From NCBI RefSeq assembly GCF_018310535.1, contig NZ_CP074102.1, positions 6,448,001 to 6,512,000 of the forward strand: a DNA stretch of 64,000 nt, written 5' to 3'. Below, piece by piece: positions 1 through 8,290 of the stretch (position 1 is its first letter; each line of letters starts with the position of its first letter). A program made the translations under genes and the position numbers. Below the pieces are notes generated by a model. That model ran no database searches and was not told the origin of the DNA. It saw only the letters and a program-made list of their open reading frames with translations. This DNA is from Streptomyces mirabilis. Its GTDB lineage: Bacteria > Actinomycetota > Actinomycetes > Streptomycetales > Streptomycetaceae.

Positions 1-1
1 G

Positions 2-286
<285 letters not shown>

Positions 287-342
287 ACCGGTCGCACCCA
301 CGTACGACACACTGCGTAGCGGCCACTGGGAGAGGGGCGTAC

Positions 343-1341
343 ATGGGCTGGACGGTCCTCTATATCGCGTTCGGCATCGTCGCGCTGTGGCTGCTCGGCG
401 AGGTCTTGCTGCAGTACAAGGCGCGGTTGCGCTGGCGCCTGCTCGCGTTCGTGGGCTTCCTCGGCGTCGTCTTCGGCGTGCTGATCCCCTCCGTGATCGT
501 CATCGGGCTCGGCGCGGCGGCCTTCGCGGTCGGCCAGACGTACGTCACCCTGTCGTTCCGCCGCGGTTTCGCGGAGGGCTGGGCCGTGGGCAACCGGCAG
601 GGCGCCGACAGCGGCGCCGGCAAGGGCTTCGGCAAGAGCAAGCGACGCCGCGGTGAGGACCACCAGGACCCGGCGCTGGAGGTCTCCGACCTCGAAACGG
701 CCGAGGGAGCCGAGGCCAGGGCCGAAGGAACGGCCCGAGGCGCGGCGTATTCCCAGGACGACGACTTCACCCGCGAGGACGACGTGTTCTCGCCCGCGCA
801 CTCCGACCGGTTCATGCCGCCCGGCTCCGGCGACCTGACGGCCGCCGAGGCCACCGCCGTGTACGAGCCCCAGCCCCTGCCCGACGACACCGGCTCCTAC
901 GGCGTCTACAGCGACACCGCCTACGCGGGCGCCACCGACCAGTCCTACGCCGCCGCGGCCCAGTCCCAGGACCAGCAGGCCTACGCGTACGACGGCTACT
1001 CGACCGGGTACGACCAGCAGCAGTACGGCTACGACAACGGCCAGCAGCAGTACGCGGCCTACTCCGACCCGTACATCGGCACCCAGACCTACAGCGGCGC
1101 CTCGTACGACACGACCTACGGCGGCGGCGACCAGCAGTACGCGCAGCAGCAGGCCTACGGCCAGGACCAGTACGCCACCGGCGGCTACGGCGGCGAGACC
1201 CCGGCCGGCGGTGTCTGGGTCCCGCAGCAGCGCAGCACCGACGACCCCTACGGCGGCGAACTCCCGCCGGAGCAGCCCTACCCGTACCAGGGCAACGGTA
1301 ACGCCAACGGCGCCGGGTACGACGAGCAGTACCGGTACTGA
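343..1341 (+). CDS. membrane protein with Tyr/Gln-rich low-complexity tail
   Basis: I do not recognise a characterised family. The 332-residue product has two hydrophobic segments (about 2-22 and 34-66), a short basic patch near residue 100, an acidic stretch, and then about 150 residues very rich in Tyr, Gln, Gly, Ser and Asp with many QQY, YGY and AYG motifs. The likely layout is a membrane anchor with a long disordered cytoplasmic tail. The ATG has a good GAGAGGGG ribosome site upstream. The gene stands alone between metF and a convergent oxidoreductase. Homologues without known function occur in Streptomyces as far as I recall. Function unknown. Confidence 0.85.
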   Translation: MGWTVLYIAFGIVALWLLGEVLLQYKARLRWRLLAFVGFLGVVFGVLIPSVIVIGLGAAAFAVGQTYVTLSFRRGFAEGWAVGNRQGADSGAGKGFGKSKRRRGEDHQDPALEVSDLETAEGAEARAEGTARGAAYSQDDDFTREDDVFSPAHSDRFMPPGSGDLTAAEATAVYEPQPLPDDTGSYGVYSDTAYAGATDQSYAAAAQSQDQQAYAYDGYSTGYDQQQYGYDNGQQQYAAYSDPYIGTQTYSGASYDTTYGGGDQQYAQQQAYGQDQYATGGYGGETPAGGVWVPQQRSTDDPYGGELPPEQPYPYQGNGNANGAGYDEQYRY

Positions 1342-1342
1342 G

Positions 1343-1363
1343 GGCCGCCCTCCCCGGGCGGCC
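1343..1363. terminator. hairpin between convergent genes
   Basis: GGCCGCCC (1343-1350) and GGGCGGCC (1356-1363) form a perfect 8-bp stem with a 5-nt loop. It starts 2 nt after the stop of the 343 gene and lies 18 nt beyond the stop of the convergent oxidoreductase, so it can serve both strands. Confidence 0.6.
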
Positions 1364-1381
1364 TTCGGCGCGCCGGTGCGC

Positions 1382-2875
1382 TCACTGAGAGCCCCGGAAC
1401 TGCGGTCCCTCCACGATCAGTCCGGACACCAGGGCGCCCGACATGCCCGCGTGCGGGAGGCCACCGCCCGGGTGGGCCCAGCCGCCGACCACGAACAGCC
1501 CCGGCACGCGGGTGGTGTTCGACGCGTGCAGCAGCCGACCGTCCGCCGCGGCGAGCGCCGGGGCGGGGACGGCGCCGCCGTCCGTGCCCGTCTCCTCGGC
1601 GAAGTCGGCCGGGGTGCGGACCTCGTGCCACAGCAGACGGTCGCGCAGGCCCGGTATCGCGCGCTCGGCGATAGCGAGCACCCCCTCCACGTCCGCCTCG
1701 GACACCGACAGGCCCGACGGCACGGTGACGCTCAGCGTGACCGCCTCGTGCCCCGTGTCCGGCGCGAGGGCGGGGTCGTCAGGGCGCGACACCGTCACGG
1801 TGGGCGAGGAAGGGAACCCCGGACGCTCACCGAAGAGCCGGTCCAACTCCTCGGCCCGGTCCGCCGCGTGCACCACCGTGCGGTGTGCCACTCCCTCGGG
1901 ACGCCCTCCGTGCAACGCCAGTAGCACGGTCAGCCGACTCGGCGCCCCGCGCTGCGGCGCGACCTCGTCACCGCCCCGCAGCGCCGCCCCGGGGACCAGA
2001 GCGTCGAGCGCTGCGGGCGCGACACCGGCGACCACGAAGTCGGCGTCCGCGACCTCGCCGTCGGTCAGCTCCACACCCGCCGCCCGGCCGTCCTTCTCGG
2101 CGATCCGCGCGACCGGCGACCCGAAGCGGAACTCCACCCTGCGGGCCACGCACCGCTCGTACACCGCGCGCGCCAACTCCCGTATGCCGCCGCGCACATA
2201 CCAGGTGCCGAAGGCGTGCTCCATGTACGGCAGCACGGCGGCGCTCGCCGGGGTGACGCGCGGATCGAGCCCGTGGGCGAGGGCGTGACTCTCCAGCAGG
2301 GCCGTGAGGCGCGGGTCGCGCAACTCCCAGGCGCCGACCTCGGCGAGGGTCGTGGCGCGGCGGGTGCGCAGCAGCTTCTTGTGCGGCACCGAGGGGTAGG
2401 GCTCGCGCTCGGCGAGCACCGACCAGTTCGGCCACAACGGCTCCTCCAGGAGCGGCCTGCGGGTGCGGTCCCAGGCCTCGCGCGCCCGCACCAGGAAGTC
2501 GCCCCACCGTGCGCCCGCGCCCGCCCCGAGGGCCTCGTCGAGGGCGGTGACGGCGCCCGCGCGCGAGGCGTTCGGCAGACCGACCTCCGTGCCGTCGGCG
2601 AAGACATGGCGCGAGGACGGGTCCACCTGGACCAGCTCGACGCACGCCTCCAGCGGCTCCTTGCCCGTCTTGACGAACAGGTCGCGGTAGACCGCGGGCA
2701 GCGGGAGCAGTCCCGGGCCCGTGTCGAACATGAAGCCGTCGCGCTCGAAGCGGCGCACCGCACCGCCGTACGTCGCCGCGCGCTCGTACACCACCACCCG
2801 GTGGCCCGCGACGGCCAGCCGGGCGGCGGCCGCCATCGCGCCCATCCCGGCGCCGATCACCGCAATCCGTCCCAT
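1382..2875 (-). CDS. FAD-dependent oxidoreductase, phytoene desaturase/CrtI-like
   Basis: The product of about 497 residues starts with a Rossmann dinucleotide-binding motif (GAGMGAMAAAARLAVAGH, residues about 7-24) followed by an acidic ERA, and ends with the FAD-contacting GWAHPGGGLPHAGMSGALV. This arrangement is that of the CrtI / phytoene-desaturase-like NAD(P)/FAD oxidoreductases. No other carotenoid genes are nearby, so the substrate is unknown. The longer frame begins at a TTG (2905) and a GTG (2899); I prefer the ATG at 2875, which places the Rossmann strand at the N-terminus as usual. It is probably monocistronic and converges on the 343 gene. Confidence 0.85.
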   Translation of the reverse strand: MGRIAVIGAGMGAMAAAARLAVAGHRVVVYERAATYGGAVRRFERDGFMFDTGPGLLPLPAVYRDLFVKTGKEPLEACVELVQVDPSSRHVFADGTEVGLPNASRAGAVTALDEALGAGAGARWGDFLVRAREAWDRTRRPLLEEPLWPNWSVLAEREPYPSVPHKKLLRTRRATTLAEVGAWELRDPRLTALLESHALAHGLDPRVTPASAAVLPYMEHAFGTWYVRGGIRELARAVYERCVARRVEFRFGSPVARIAEKDGRAAGVELTDGEVADADFVVAGVAPAALDALVPGAALRGGDEVAPQRGAPSRLTVLLALHGGRPEGVAHRTVVHAADRAEELDRLFGERPGFPSSPTVTVSRPDDPALAPDTGHEAVTLSVTVPSGLSVSEADVEGVLAIAERAIPGLRDRLLWHEVRTPADFAEETGTDGGAVPAPALAAADGRLLHASNTTRVPGLFVVGGWAHPGGGLPHAGMSGALVSGLIVEGPQFRGSQ

Positions 2876-2920
2876 GCCGCCGACTTTATCGGCCGCCACT
2901 GACAACCCGGCCCGCGGTGC

Positions 2921-3535
2921 TCAGTCGGGTGGCTGTCCCACTCGCTCGGCCAGGCGTCTCTCCTCCCGGCGCTGGGCCCTGCGGCGCAGGAACCGGCGGA
3001 TCCGTGAGATGAGGAAGAAGAGCGCCAGCAGCCCCGCGAGCAGCAGCACGCCCGCGATGATCGCCGCGGCCTCGGGGTGGAACATCGCGAAGGTCAGGAT
3101 CCCGGCGACCCCGAGATCCTCGGCGGTGCTCATGATGAGGTTGCTGAAGGGCTCCGGCGAGGTGTTGATCGCCATCCGTGTCCCGGCCTTGACCGTGTGG
3201 CTCGCCAATGCCGTCGAACCGCCGATCGCACCCGCCGCCAGATCGGAGAGCGAACCGCTCTGCCCGGCGAGCAGGGCCCCGACCCACGCCCCCGCCGCTG
3301 GACGGATCACGGTGTGCACCGAGTCCCACACCGAGTCCACGTACGGGATCTTGTCGGCGACCGCCTCGCACAGGAAGAGAACGCCCGCTGTGATCAGGAT
3401 CTCAGGGCGCTGAAGGGACTCCGGGACGTCGTCGCTCAGACCGGTCGCTCCGAAGACGCCGAGGAGCAGCACCACCGCGTACGCGTTGATGCCACTGGCC
3501 CAGCCGCTGGTGAAGACCAGGGGGAGTACGGACAC
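2921..3535 (-). CDS. DUF4126 membrane protein
   Basis: About 204 residues, with several hydrophobic helices, a small-residue-rich centre (GAIGGSTALASHTVKAGTR) and an Arg-rich cytoplasmic C-terminus. I recognise the DUF4126 family, whose function is unknown. I take the GTG at 3535, giving SVLPLVFTSGWASGINAYAV at the N-terminus as in relatives; an ATG at 3577 in the same frame would add 14 residues. Neither has a strong ribosome site. The frame stays open up to 3826 but that part looks non-coding. It lies 45 nt downstream of the oxidoreductase start on the same strand and could be read just before it. Confidence 0.75.
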   Translation of the reverse strand: MSVLPLVFTSGWASGINAYAVVLLLGVFGATGLSDDVPESLQRPEILITAGVLFLCEAVADKIPYVDSVWDSVHTVIRPAAGAWVGALLAGQSGSLSDLAAGAIGGSTALASHTVKAGTRMAINTSPEPFSNLIMSTAEDLGVAGILTFAMFHPEAAAIIAGVLLLAGLLALFFLISRIRRFLRRRAQRREERRLAERVGQPPD

Positions 3536-3740
3536 GGACGCGATCGTAACCAGTCGACGATGGCCCGTCCTGGGCATGAGTGCGTACGGCTGAGTATCCG
3601 TACCTAGTGAGTGAGATGAGTACGCGCGCGGATGGGGCCCGACCTGCGCGAAAGAGAGAGTGGAGGCACGGAAAGGGGCGCGGCTCCGGCACCGCCGACA
3701 CGGGGCGGCGGAACGGTCCTCGCGCCCTTGGCCGCTCCTT

Positions 3741-3759
3741 CCGCCGACTCCGTCGGCGG
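3741..3759. terminator. short GC-rich hairpin
   Basis: CCGCCGAC (3741-3748) pairs perfectly with GTCGGCGG (3752-3759) across a 3-nt loop. It lies in the 384-nt gap (3536-3919) between the DUF4126 gene and the tetR-type gene, where I see no gene, only this hairpin and the large inverted repeat at 3820-3895. Confidence 0.4.
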
Positions 3760-3819
3760 GAGTGAGGCACGGGGGAACCCGGGGGACGACCGAACGGGGG
3801 CCCAACGGGGGAGTACGGG

Positions 3820-3895
3820 GGAGCACGGCGAAGCGCCGGTTCGAGGTGGCCCGCGGGGGACGCGGCCACCTCGGACCGGCGCTTGGCCGTGCTCC
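3820..3895. terminator. very long inverted repeat downstream of the TetR gene
   Basis: Two 32-nt arms, 3820-3851 and 3864-3895, match as inverted copies at 30 of 32 positions, with a 12-nt spacer. It lies 24 nt beyond the stop of the TetR gene and is most simply its terminator, although it is much longer than most. Confidence 0.65.
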
Positions 3896-3919
3896 GCTTC
3901 CGTACCGAGCCCTGTCAGC

Positions 3920-4546
3920 TCACCGGTTGCCGCTCACGCGCCCCTGGAGCAGCCGCGACAGCGCCGCGTGGACGTCGTCCAGGGAACGCTCGGGCTGGAA
4001 GGCCTGCCAGTCCAGGGCGGCCACCAGGACCATCCCGACCAGTGCGGCGGCCGTCAGCGGAATGTCGATCTCGTCGCTGAGCTCGCCGTTCGCCACCCCT
4101 TCGCGCAGCACGCGCTCGACGACCGCGACCGCCTCCTGCCGGACCACCATGAGCGTGGACTGCCAGGCCCGGTTGGTGCGCCACAGCTCGGCCACGTAGA
4201 GCTGGGTGAAGGCCGGGTAGCGGTTGATGAAGGCGAGCCCGGCCCTGATCATCGCGTCCAGTGCGTCGACCTTGGTGCCGCCGTCCCGCTCGGTGCGCTC
4301 GGCGGCCTCCCGCAGGGAGGCGGTGAGGAGTCCCACGCCGTGCCGCAGCAACTCCTCGAAGAGGACGGACTTGCTCGCGAAGTTGTAGTAGACGGTGCCT
4401 TTCGCGACCCCGGCCCGCTCGGCGATCTCGTCCACGGTGGTGGCGGAGAACCCCTGTTCCGCGATGAGGGTGACCGCCGCCTCGTAGAGCTTCTGCCGGG
4501 TCGCCTCGCGACGGCCGCCGCCTGCCGTGGTGCTGCTGCTTTCCAT
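3920..4546 (-). CDS. TetR/AcrR family transcriptional regulator
   Basis: The 208-residue product has an N-terminal TetR helix-turn-helix (residues about 14-60, with AAVTLIAEQGFSATTVDEIA and GVAKGTVYYNFASKSVLFEE) and a helical ligand-binding/dimerisation domain. It is the last gene of a three-gene operon on the minus strand (ABC ATPase, YhgE/Pip membrane protein, regulator), only 11 nt after the stop of the preceding gene. The promoter of this operon carries a 28-nt palindrome (7409-7436) of TetR-operator type, so it probably represses its own operon. The start is the ATG giving MESSSTTAGGG. The ligand is unknown. Confidence 0.88.
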   Translation of the reverse strand: MESSSTTAGGGRREATRQKLYEAAVTLIAEQGFSATTVDEIAERAGVAKGTVYYNFASKSVLFEELLRHGVGLLTASLREAAERTERDGGTKVDALDAMIRAGLAFINRYPAFTQLYVAELWRTNRAWQSTLMVVRQEAVAVVERVLREGVANGELSDEIDIPLTAAALVGMVLVAALDWQAFQPERSLDDVHAALSRLLQGRVSGNR

Positions 4547-4557
4547 GGCCCTGATTG

Positions 4558-6642
4558 TCACAGGCTCAGCTCGGGGTGCAGACGGTCGAGGGTCCACACC
4601 TGCTTGCGGTGTGCCGACAGGGCGGTGAGCGCGAGCGCGCCCGCGGTGAACGCCGTCAGGACGGCGCACGCTTCCCAGACCGGTCCGAGACCGCCGCCCG
4701 TGATGAGCCTGCGGAGGGCCTCGACGACGTAACTCATCGGCAAGAAGGGGTGGATCGCGTTGAAGAAGCCCGGACTGGTCTGGACGGGGTACGTGCCGCC
4801 CGCCGAAGTCAGCTGGAGCATCAGGAGGGCGAGTACGAGGATCCGGCCCGCCGCTCCGAAGCGTGCGTTCAGCCACTGCACGAGCGCCGCGAAGCACGCC
4901 GTCACCAGGCACAGGAAGCCGACGGTCCCGGCCGCCCGCACCATCTCCAGGCCGATCGCCCAGTGCAGCACGGACATCAGGGCCACCGTCTGGAGCACGC
5001 CCAGAGCGGCCACCGGCAGCCAGCCCGCCAGCGCGATGCGCCAGGCCGAGGCACCCACCGCGAGCGCGCGCCGGTTCAGCGGCTGGATCAGCATGTACGC
5101 CACCATCGCGCCCACCCACAGGGACAGCGCGATGAAGTACGGGGCGAAGCCCGTGCCGTAGTTGGGCGCCTTGTGCAGGTCCTTGGAGGCGAGCTTCACC
5201 GGGTCTGCCATGACCTGGGTGCGCAGGTCGCGGTCCTGCCGGTCGTAGTCGGGGATCTGCCCGGCGCCGTCGTGCAGTCCGCCGGCGAGTTGCCCCGAGC
5301 CGCCGACGAGCTTGTACATGCCCTCGTCGAGGGTGCTGGCGCCCGTCTTCAGCTTGCCGACACCCGTGTCGAGGTCCGCCGCGCCTGTCTTGGCCGTTCC
5401 GAGCCCCGTGCGCAGCTTCTTGGCCCCCGCGGCGACCTTTTCGGCGCCCTCGTTCAGCTTGTCGACTTTGGAGACGGCGTCGGCGAGGTCTTCGGAGAGG
5501 TGCGGCGAGCGGTCGGCGAGGGCCTGGGCCTGCTTCTGGAGGGTGCCCAGGTTCTTGTCGAGCCGGTCGAGATCGCCGTTCTGGTCGCCGATGAGCGTGT
5601 TCACGTCGTCGGCGACCTCGGCCACGTCCGCGGCCGCCTGCTGGGCCTTCTTCAGGTCGGGGCACGCGGCGTCGGGCAACGGCAGGGTCTCGCAGCGTGC
5701 CCTGTAGACGGCGTTCAGCGCGTCGGACGCCGTATGGGCGCCCTTGGCGGCGGCCGGGGCCGTCTTCACCAGCGTGTCGAGGTTGTGGCGGATCCCCGCG
5801 GCGGAGTCGGCGACGAGCCGGGCCGTGTCGCCGATCGACTTCTCGTTGTCCTTCAGGAAGGGGCCCACCTTGTCCGCGACCCCGTTGACCTTGTCGGCCA
5901 GCGCCCCCGTGCCGTCGGCGACCTGCCGCGAGCCGTCCGCCAGGTCGCCGGCGCCCTTGTCGAGCTTTCGCAGGCCCCCGGAGAGCTTGCCACTGCCCTC
6001 CTTGGCGTCCTTCAGGCCGCCGGCGAGGTCCTCGGAGCCCCTCCGGGCCCTGCCGATGCCACCGCTGAGTTTGTCGGCCCCCTTGGCGGCCTTCTCGGTC
6101 GCCCCGTGGATGTCCGAGAACGAGATGAAGATCTTGTCGAGGAACGACCGGGAGGCCTTCGTGGACGCCGCCGTGCGCACCTCGCCGAACACCGTCCGTG
6201 AGATCTGCCCGACGATGTAGTTGTTCGCGTCGTTCGTACGCACCTGGAGGGCGCCCGTCTCCGGCGCCTGTCCGGAGCTGGAGGCGATCCTCCGGCTGAA
6301 GTCGGACGGCATGGTCAGCGACAGGTAGTACGTGCCGTCCTCGACGCCCCGGCGGGCCTCGGCCGCGCTCACCTCGTGCCACTCGAAGGTGTCGCTGTCG
6401 CGCAGCCCCTTGGTGATGTCCTCGCCCGCCGAGAGCTTCTTGCCCGCGACGCTCGCCCCCTTGTCGTCGTTCACGAGCGCCACGGGGATGCGGTCCAGCC
6501 GGCCGTACGGGTCCCAGAACGACCACAGGTAGAGGGCGCCGTACAGCAGCGGCAGCAACAGGAGCGCGGCCAGCGCGGCGCGCGGGAGTTTGCCCCGGCC
6601 GAAGCGCCTGAGTTCAAGAACGGCCAGTCTCGGCGAGCGCAT
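4558..6642 (-). CDS. YhgE/Pip-type ABC-2 membrane protein
   Basis: A 694-residue membrane protein with one N-terminal transmembrane helix (about 18-40), a large outside domain, and about six C-terminal transmembrane helices (from about residue 480). The outside region contains a long run of short repeats of the LADG/LSGG kind (for example GAGDLADGSRQVADGTGALAD), the hallmark of the YhgE/Pip family (phage infection protein homologues, ABC-2 fold; related to MmpL- and Esx-linked proteins). It overlaps the upstream ATPase gene by 29 nt, implying translational coupling. Likely a transport or envelope factor under TetR control; the substrate is unknown. Confidence 0.85.
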   Translation of the reverse strand: MRSPRLAVLELRRFGRGKLPRAALAALLLLPLLYGALYLWSFWDPYGRLDRIPVALVNDDKGASVAGKKLSAGEDITKGLRDSDTFEWHEVSAAEARRGVEDGTYYLSLTMPSDFSRRIASSSGQAPETGALQVRTNDANNYIVGQISRTVFGEVRTAASTKASRSFLDKIFISFSDIHGATEKAAKGADKLSGGIGRARRGSEDLAGGLKDAKEGSGKLSGGLRKLDKGAGDLADGSRQVADGTGALADKVNGVADKVGPFLKDNEKSIGDTARLVADSAAGIRHNLDTLVKTAPAAAKGAHTASDALNAVYRARCETLPLPDAACPDLKKAQQAAADVAEVADDVNTLIGDQNGDLDRLDKNLGTLQKQAQALADRSPHLSEDLADAVSKVDKLNEGAEKVAAGAKKLRTGLGTAKTGAADLDTGVGKLKTGASTLDEGMYKLVGGSGQLAGGLHDGAGQIPDYDRQDRDLRTQVMADPVKLASKDLHKAPNYGTGFAPYFIALSLWVGAMVAYMLIQPLNRRALAVGASAWRIALAGWLPVAALGVLQTVALMSVLHWAIGLEMVRAAGTVGFLCLVTACFAALVQWLNARFGAAGRILVLALLMLQLTSAGGTYPVQTSPGFFNAIHPFLPMSYVVEALRRLITGGGLGPVWEACAVLTAFTAGALALTALSAHRKQVWTLDRLHPELSL

Positions 6643-7387
6643 CGGCCGTCTCCTTGTCGTCGGTCTCGCTGGTGTGGTCGGTCGGGCGGGTGGACACGAG
6701 GACGGCCCCTTCGGGAGCCTCGCTGCACACCGCCACGACCGTGGTGCCCGACTGGGCGATCGACTTCAACAGGGCCCAGGTCTCGGCCCGTTCGGCATCC
6801 GACAACTTGAGGTCGGTGTCGTCGATGCCGAGCAGCCCCGGGCGGCCGACGAGGGCCAACGCGACGGACAGCCGCAGGGCTTCGAGCCGCTCCAGGTCAC
6901 GTACGGCGGTCCGGGAGCCCTTGGGCAGGGTCTCCCGGTCCAGGCCGGCGGCGGCCAGCGCGGAGTCGATCCGCAGCTTCTGCTCGGCCGCCCGCCCGGC
7001 TCGCGGACGCAGCGGCCCGCGCAGGGACTCCTTCAGGGAACCCCCGAACCGCCGCTGCAGCAGCGCCCGTTCGAGCAGGTGCTCCCCGACGGTCAGGGCG
7101 GGGTCCAGGTCGGTGACACCCGGGACATGGGCGAGCGCGCTGGCACGACGCACCGCGGCCATCTGCCGCGGCAGCGTCGCCCCGCCCACGGTGGCCGTCC
7201 CCCCGGTGGACCGCATCCGGCCCGTGAGCGCGAGCAGCAGGCACGTACGGCCCGAGCCGGACGGCCCCTCGACCGCGATCAGCGAGCCGGGCCGCGCATC
7301 GACACCGACCCCGCGGAACGCCCAGCCGCGCGGGCCCTCGAGTCCGAAGTCCCTGGCCGTGACACCGAGTCCGCGCGGACCGTCCAC
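6614..7387 (-). CDS. ABC-type ATP-binding protein with degenerate motifs
   Basis: First gene of the ATPase-YhgE-TetR operon, about 257 residues from a GTG at 7387 with GGGATGGGG just upstream. The fold is recognisable (EGPSGSGRTCLLLALTGRM in the Walker A place), but the Walker A lysine is an arginine (R47), the Walker B end reads LLGIDDTD (Asp in place of the catalytic Glu), and I find no LSGGQ signature. It may bind nucleotide weakly or act as a pseudo-ATPase partner of YhgE. The frame continues to 7462, but that region holds the operator, so the longer start is unlikely. Confidence 0.82.
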   Translation of the reverse strand: MDGPRGLGVTARDFGLEGPRGWAFRGVGVDARPGSLIAVEGPSGSGRTCLLLALTGRMRSTGGTATVGGATLPRQMAAVRRASALAHVPGVTDLDPALTVGEHLLERALLQRRFGGSLKESLRGPLRPRAGRAAEQKLRIDSALAAAGLDRETLPKGSRTAVRDLERLEALRLSVALALVGRPGLLGIDDTDLKLSDAERAETWALLKSIAQSGTTVVAVCSEAPEGAVLVSTRPTDHTSETDDKETADALAETGRS

Positions 7388-7408
7388 AGCGTCCCCATCC
7401 CTTGAACA

Positions 7409-7436
7409 TTTTTGAACTGACTGGTCAGTGCAAAAA
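7409..7436. promoter_or_regulatory. palindromic TetR-type operator
   Basis: Arms TTTTTGAACTGAC (7409-7421) and GTCAGTGCAAAAA (7424-7436) are inverted copies with one mismatch and a 2-nt centre. The core ACTGAC-TG-GTCAGT is a typical TetR operator shape. It lies 22 nt upstream of the GTG of the ABC ATPase, the first gene of the operon that encodes a TetR regulator, so autoregulation is the simplest reading. Confidence 0.78.
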
Positions 7437-7552
7437 CTAACCCGAACTCTCGATCGAAGCAAAGGCCCAGGTCAGAACGGATTGTCAGTGCCATACCTCA
7501 CGATGGGCACATACGGCCACAGTGCCGTCACACAGACGACAGGAGGTTCGTC

Positions 7553-8125
7553 ATGGCCACCTCTTCCGCAGCCGCCGCCCACCGGCGCCGCGCCACCGGC
7601 CCTGCCCCCTCACTGACCGGCCCGGCGAGCGACGTACACCCCGTGCTCCGCCGGGCCACGGCCCCGCCCGCCGCCCTCGACCTGCTCGCCCAGGCCCGCG
7701 CCGGCCTCGACGAGGCGACCGCCCTGGAAACACCCAATGAGCGCTACGCGACGGCGCACTTGGCGGCCCTGCGCACCGCCGCCGCCGTCCTCGCCGCACG
7801 GGGCCGCCCGGAGCCCTCACCCCGACGCCGCGCCCGCATCCGGAGCGCCTGGGAAGTGCTCCCCGAGATCGCCCCCGAACTCACCGAGTGGAGCGCCCTG
7901 TTCGCCTCCGGAGCCGACCGGCGCGCCCGCGCCGAGGCGGGCATCCGGGGCGCGGCCGGCACCCGCGACGCCGACGACCTGATACGGGACGTGGCGATGT
8001 TCCTGCGCATCGTCGAGCGGATGCTGGTGCTGCAACCCGTACTGCCCCAGCCCCGTCGGACCGGCGAGGAGGGGGACGGAGACAGGGAGGGCAGGGGGAA
8101 CAGGGAGGTCCCGGACGCGGGCTGA
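7553..8125 (+). CDS. SAV_6107-type HEPN domain protein
   Basis: A 190-residue soluble helical protein. The region of about residues 40-165 (LDLLAQARAGLDEATALETPNERYATAHLAALRT ... ADDLIRDVAMFLRIVERML, quoted in parts) matches what I know as the SAV_6107 family of HEPN-domain proteins. HEPN domains are often RNases in toxin or defence systems, with an RxxxxH motif; I do not see a clear RxxxxH here, so catalysis is doubtful. The ATG has an excellent AGGAGG site. It lies upstream of a methyltransferase gene on the same strand, with a 165-nt gap. The role is unknown. Confidence 0.8.
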   Translation: MATSSAAAAHRRRATGPAPSLTGPASDVHPVLRRATAPPAALDLLAQARAGLDEATALETPNERYATAHLAALRTAAAVLAARGRPEPSPRRRARIRSAWEVLPEIAPELTEWSALFASGADRRARAEAGIRGAAGTRDADDLIRDVAMFLRIVERMLVLQPVLPQPRRTGEEGDGDREGRGNREVPDAG

Positions 8126-8290
8126 CCCCGTGATCCGCCCGGTGATCCGACGCGTGATCCGCCGGGTGAGACGGAGGGTCGGGTACGACGGCGGAGGCAA
8201 TAGGGTGGAGGCGCCTGAAGCCTCCTGCCGGGAGGCCCCCCGATCGCTCCGCCGCGCAAGAGGCGGTGCCGCTCCGAGGAGTCAACTGCC

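Noticed and set aside
1382..2875. Carotenoid gene cluster
   Set aside because: A single CrtI-like oxidoreductase without synthase or cyclase genes nearby.
3920..6526. 868-residue open frame on the minus strand
   Set aside because: Only its end (from 4546) is the TetR gene. The rest is a shadow frame of the YhgE gene with a GR-rich composition.
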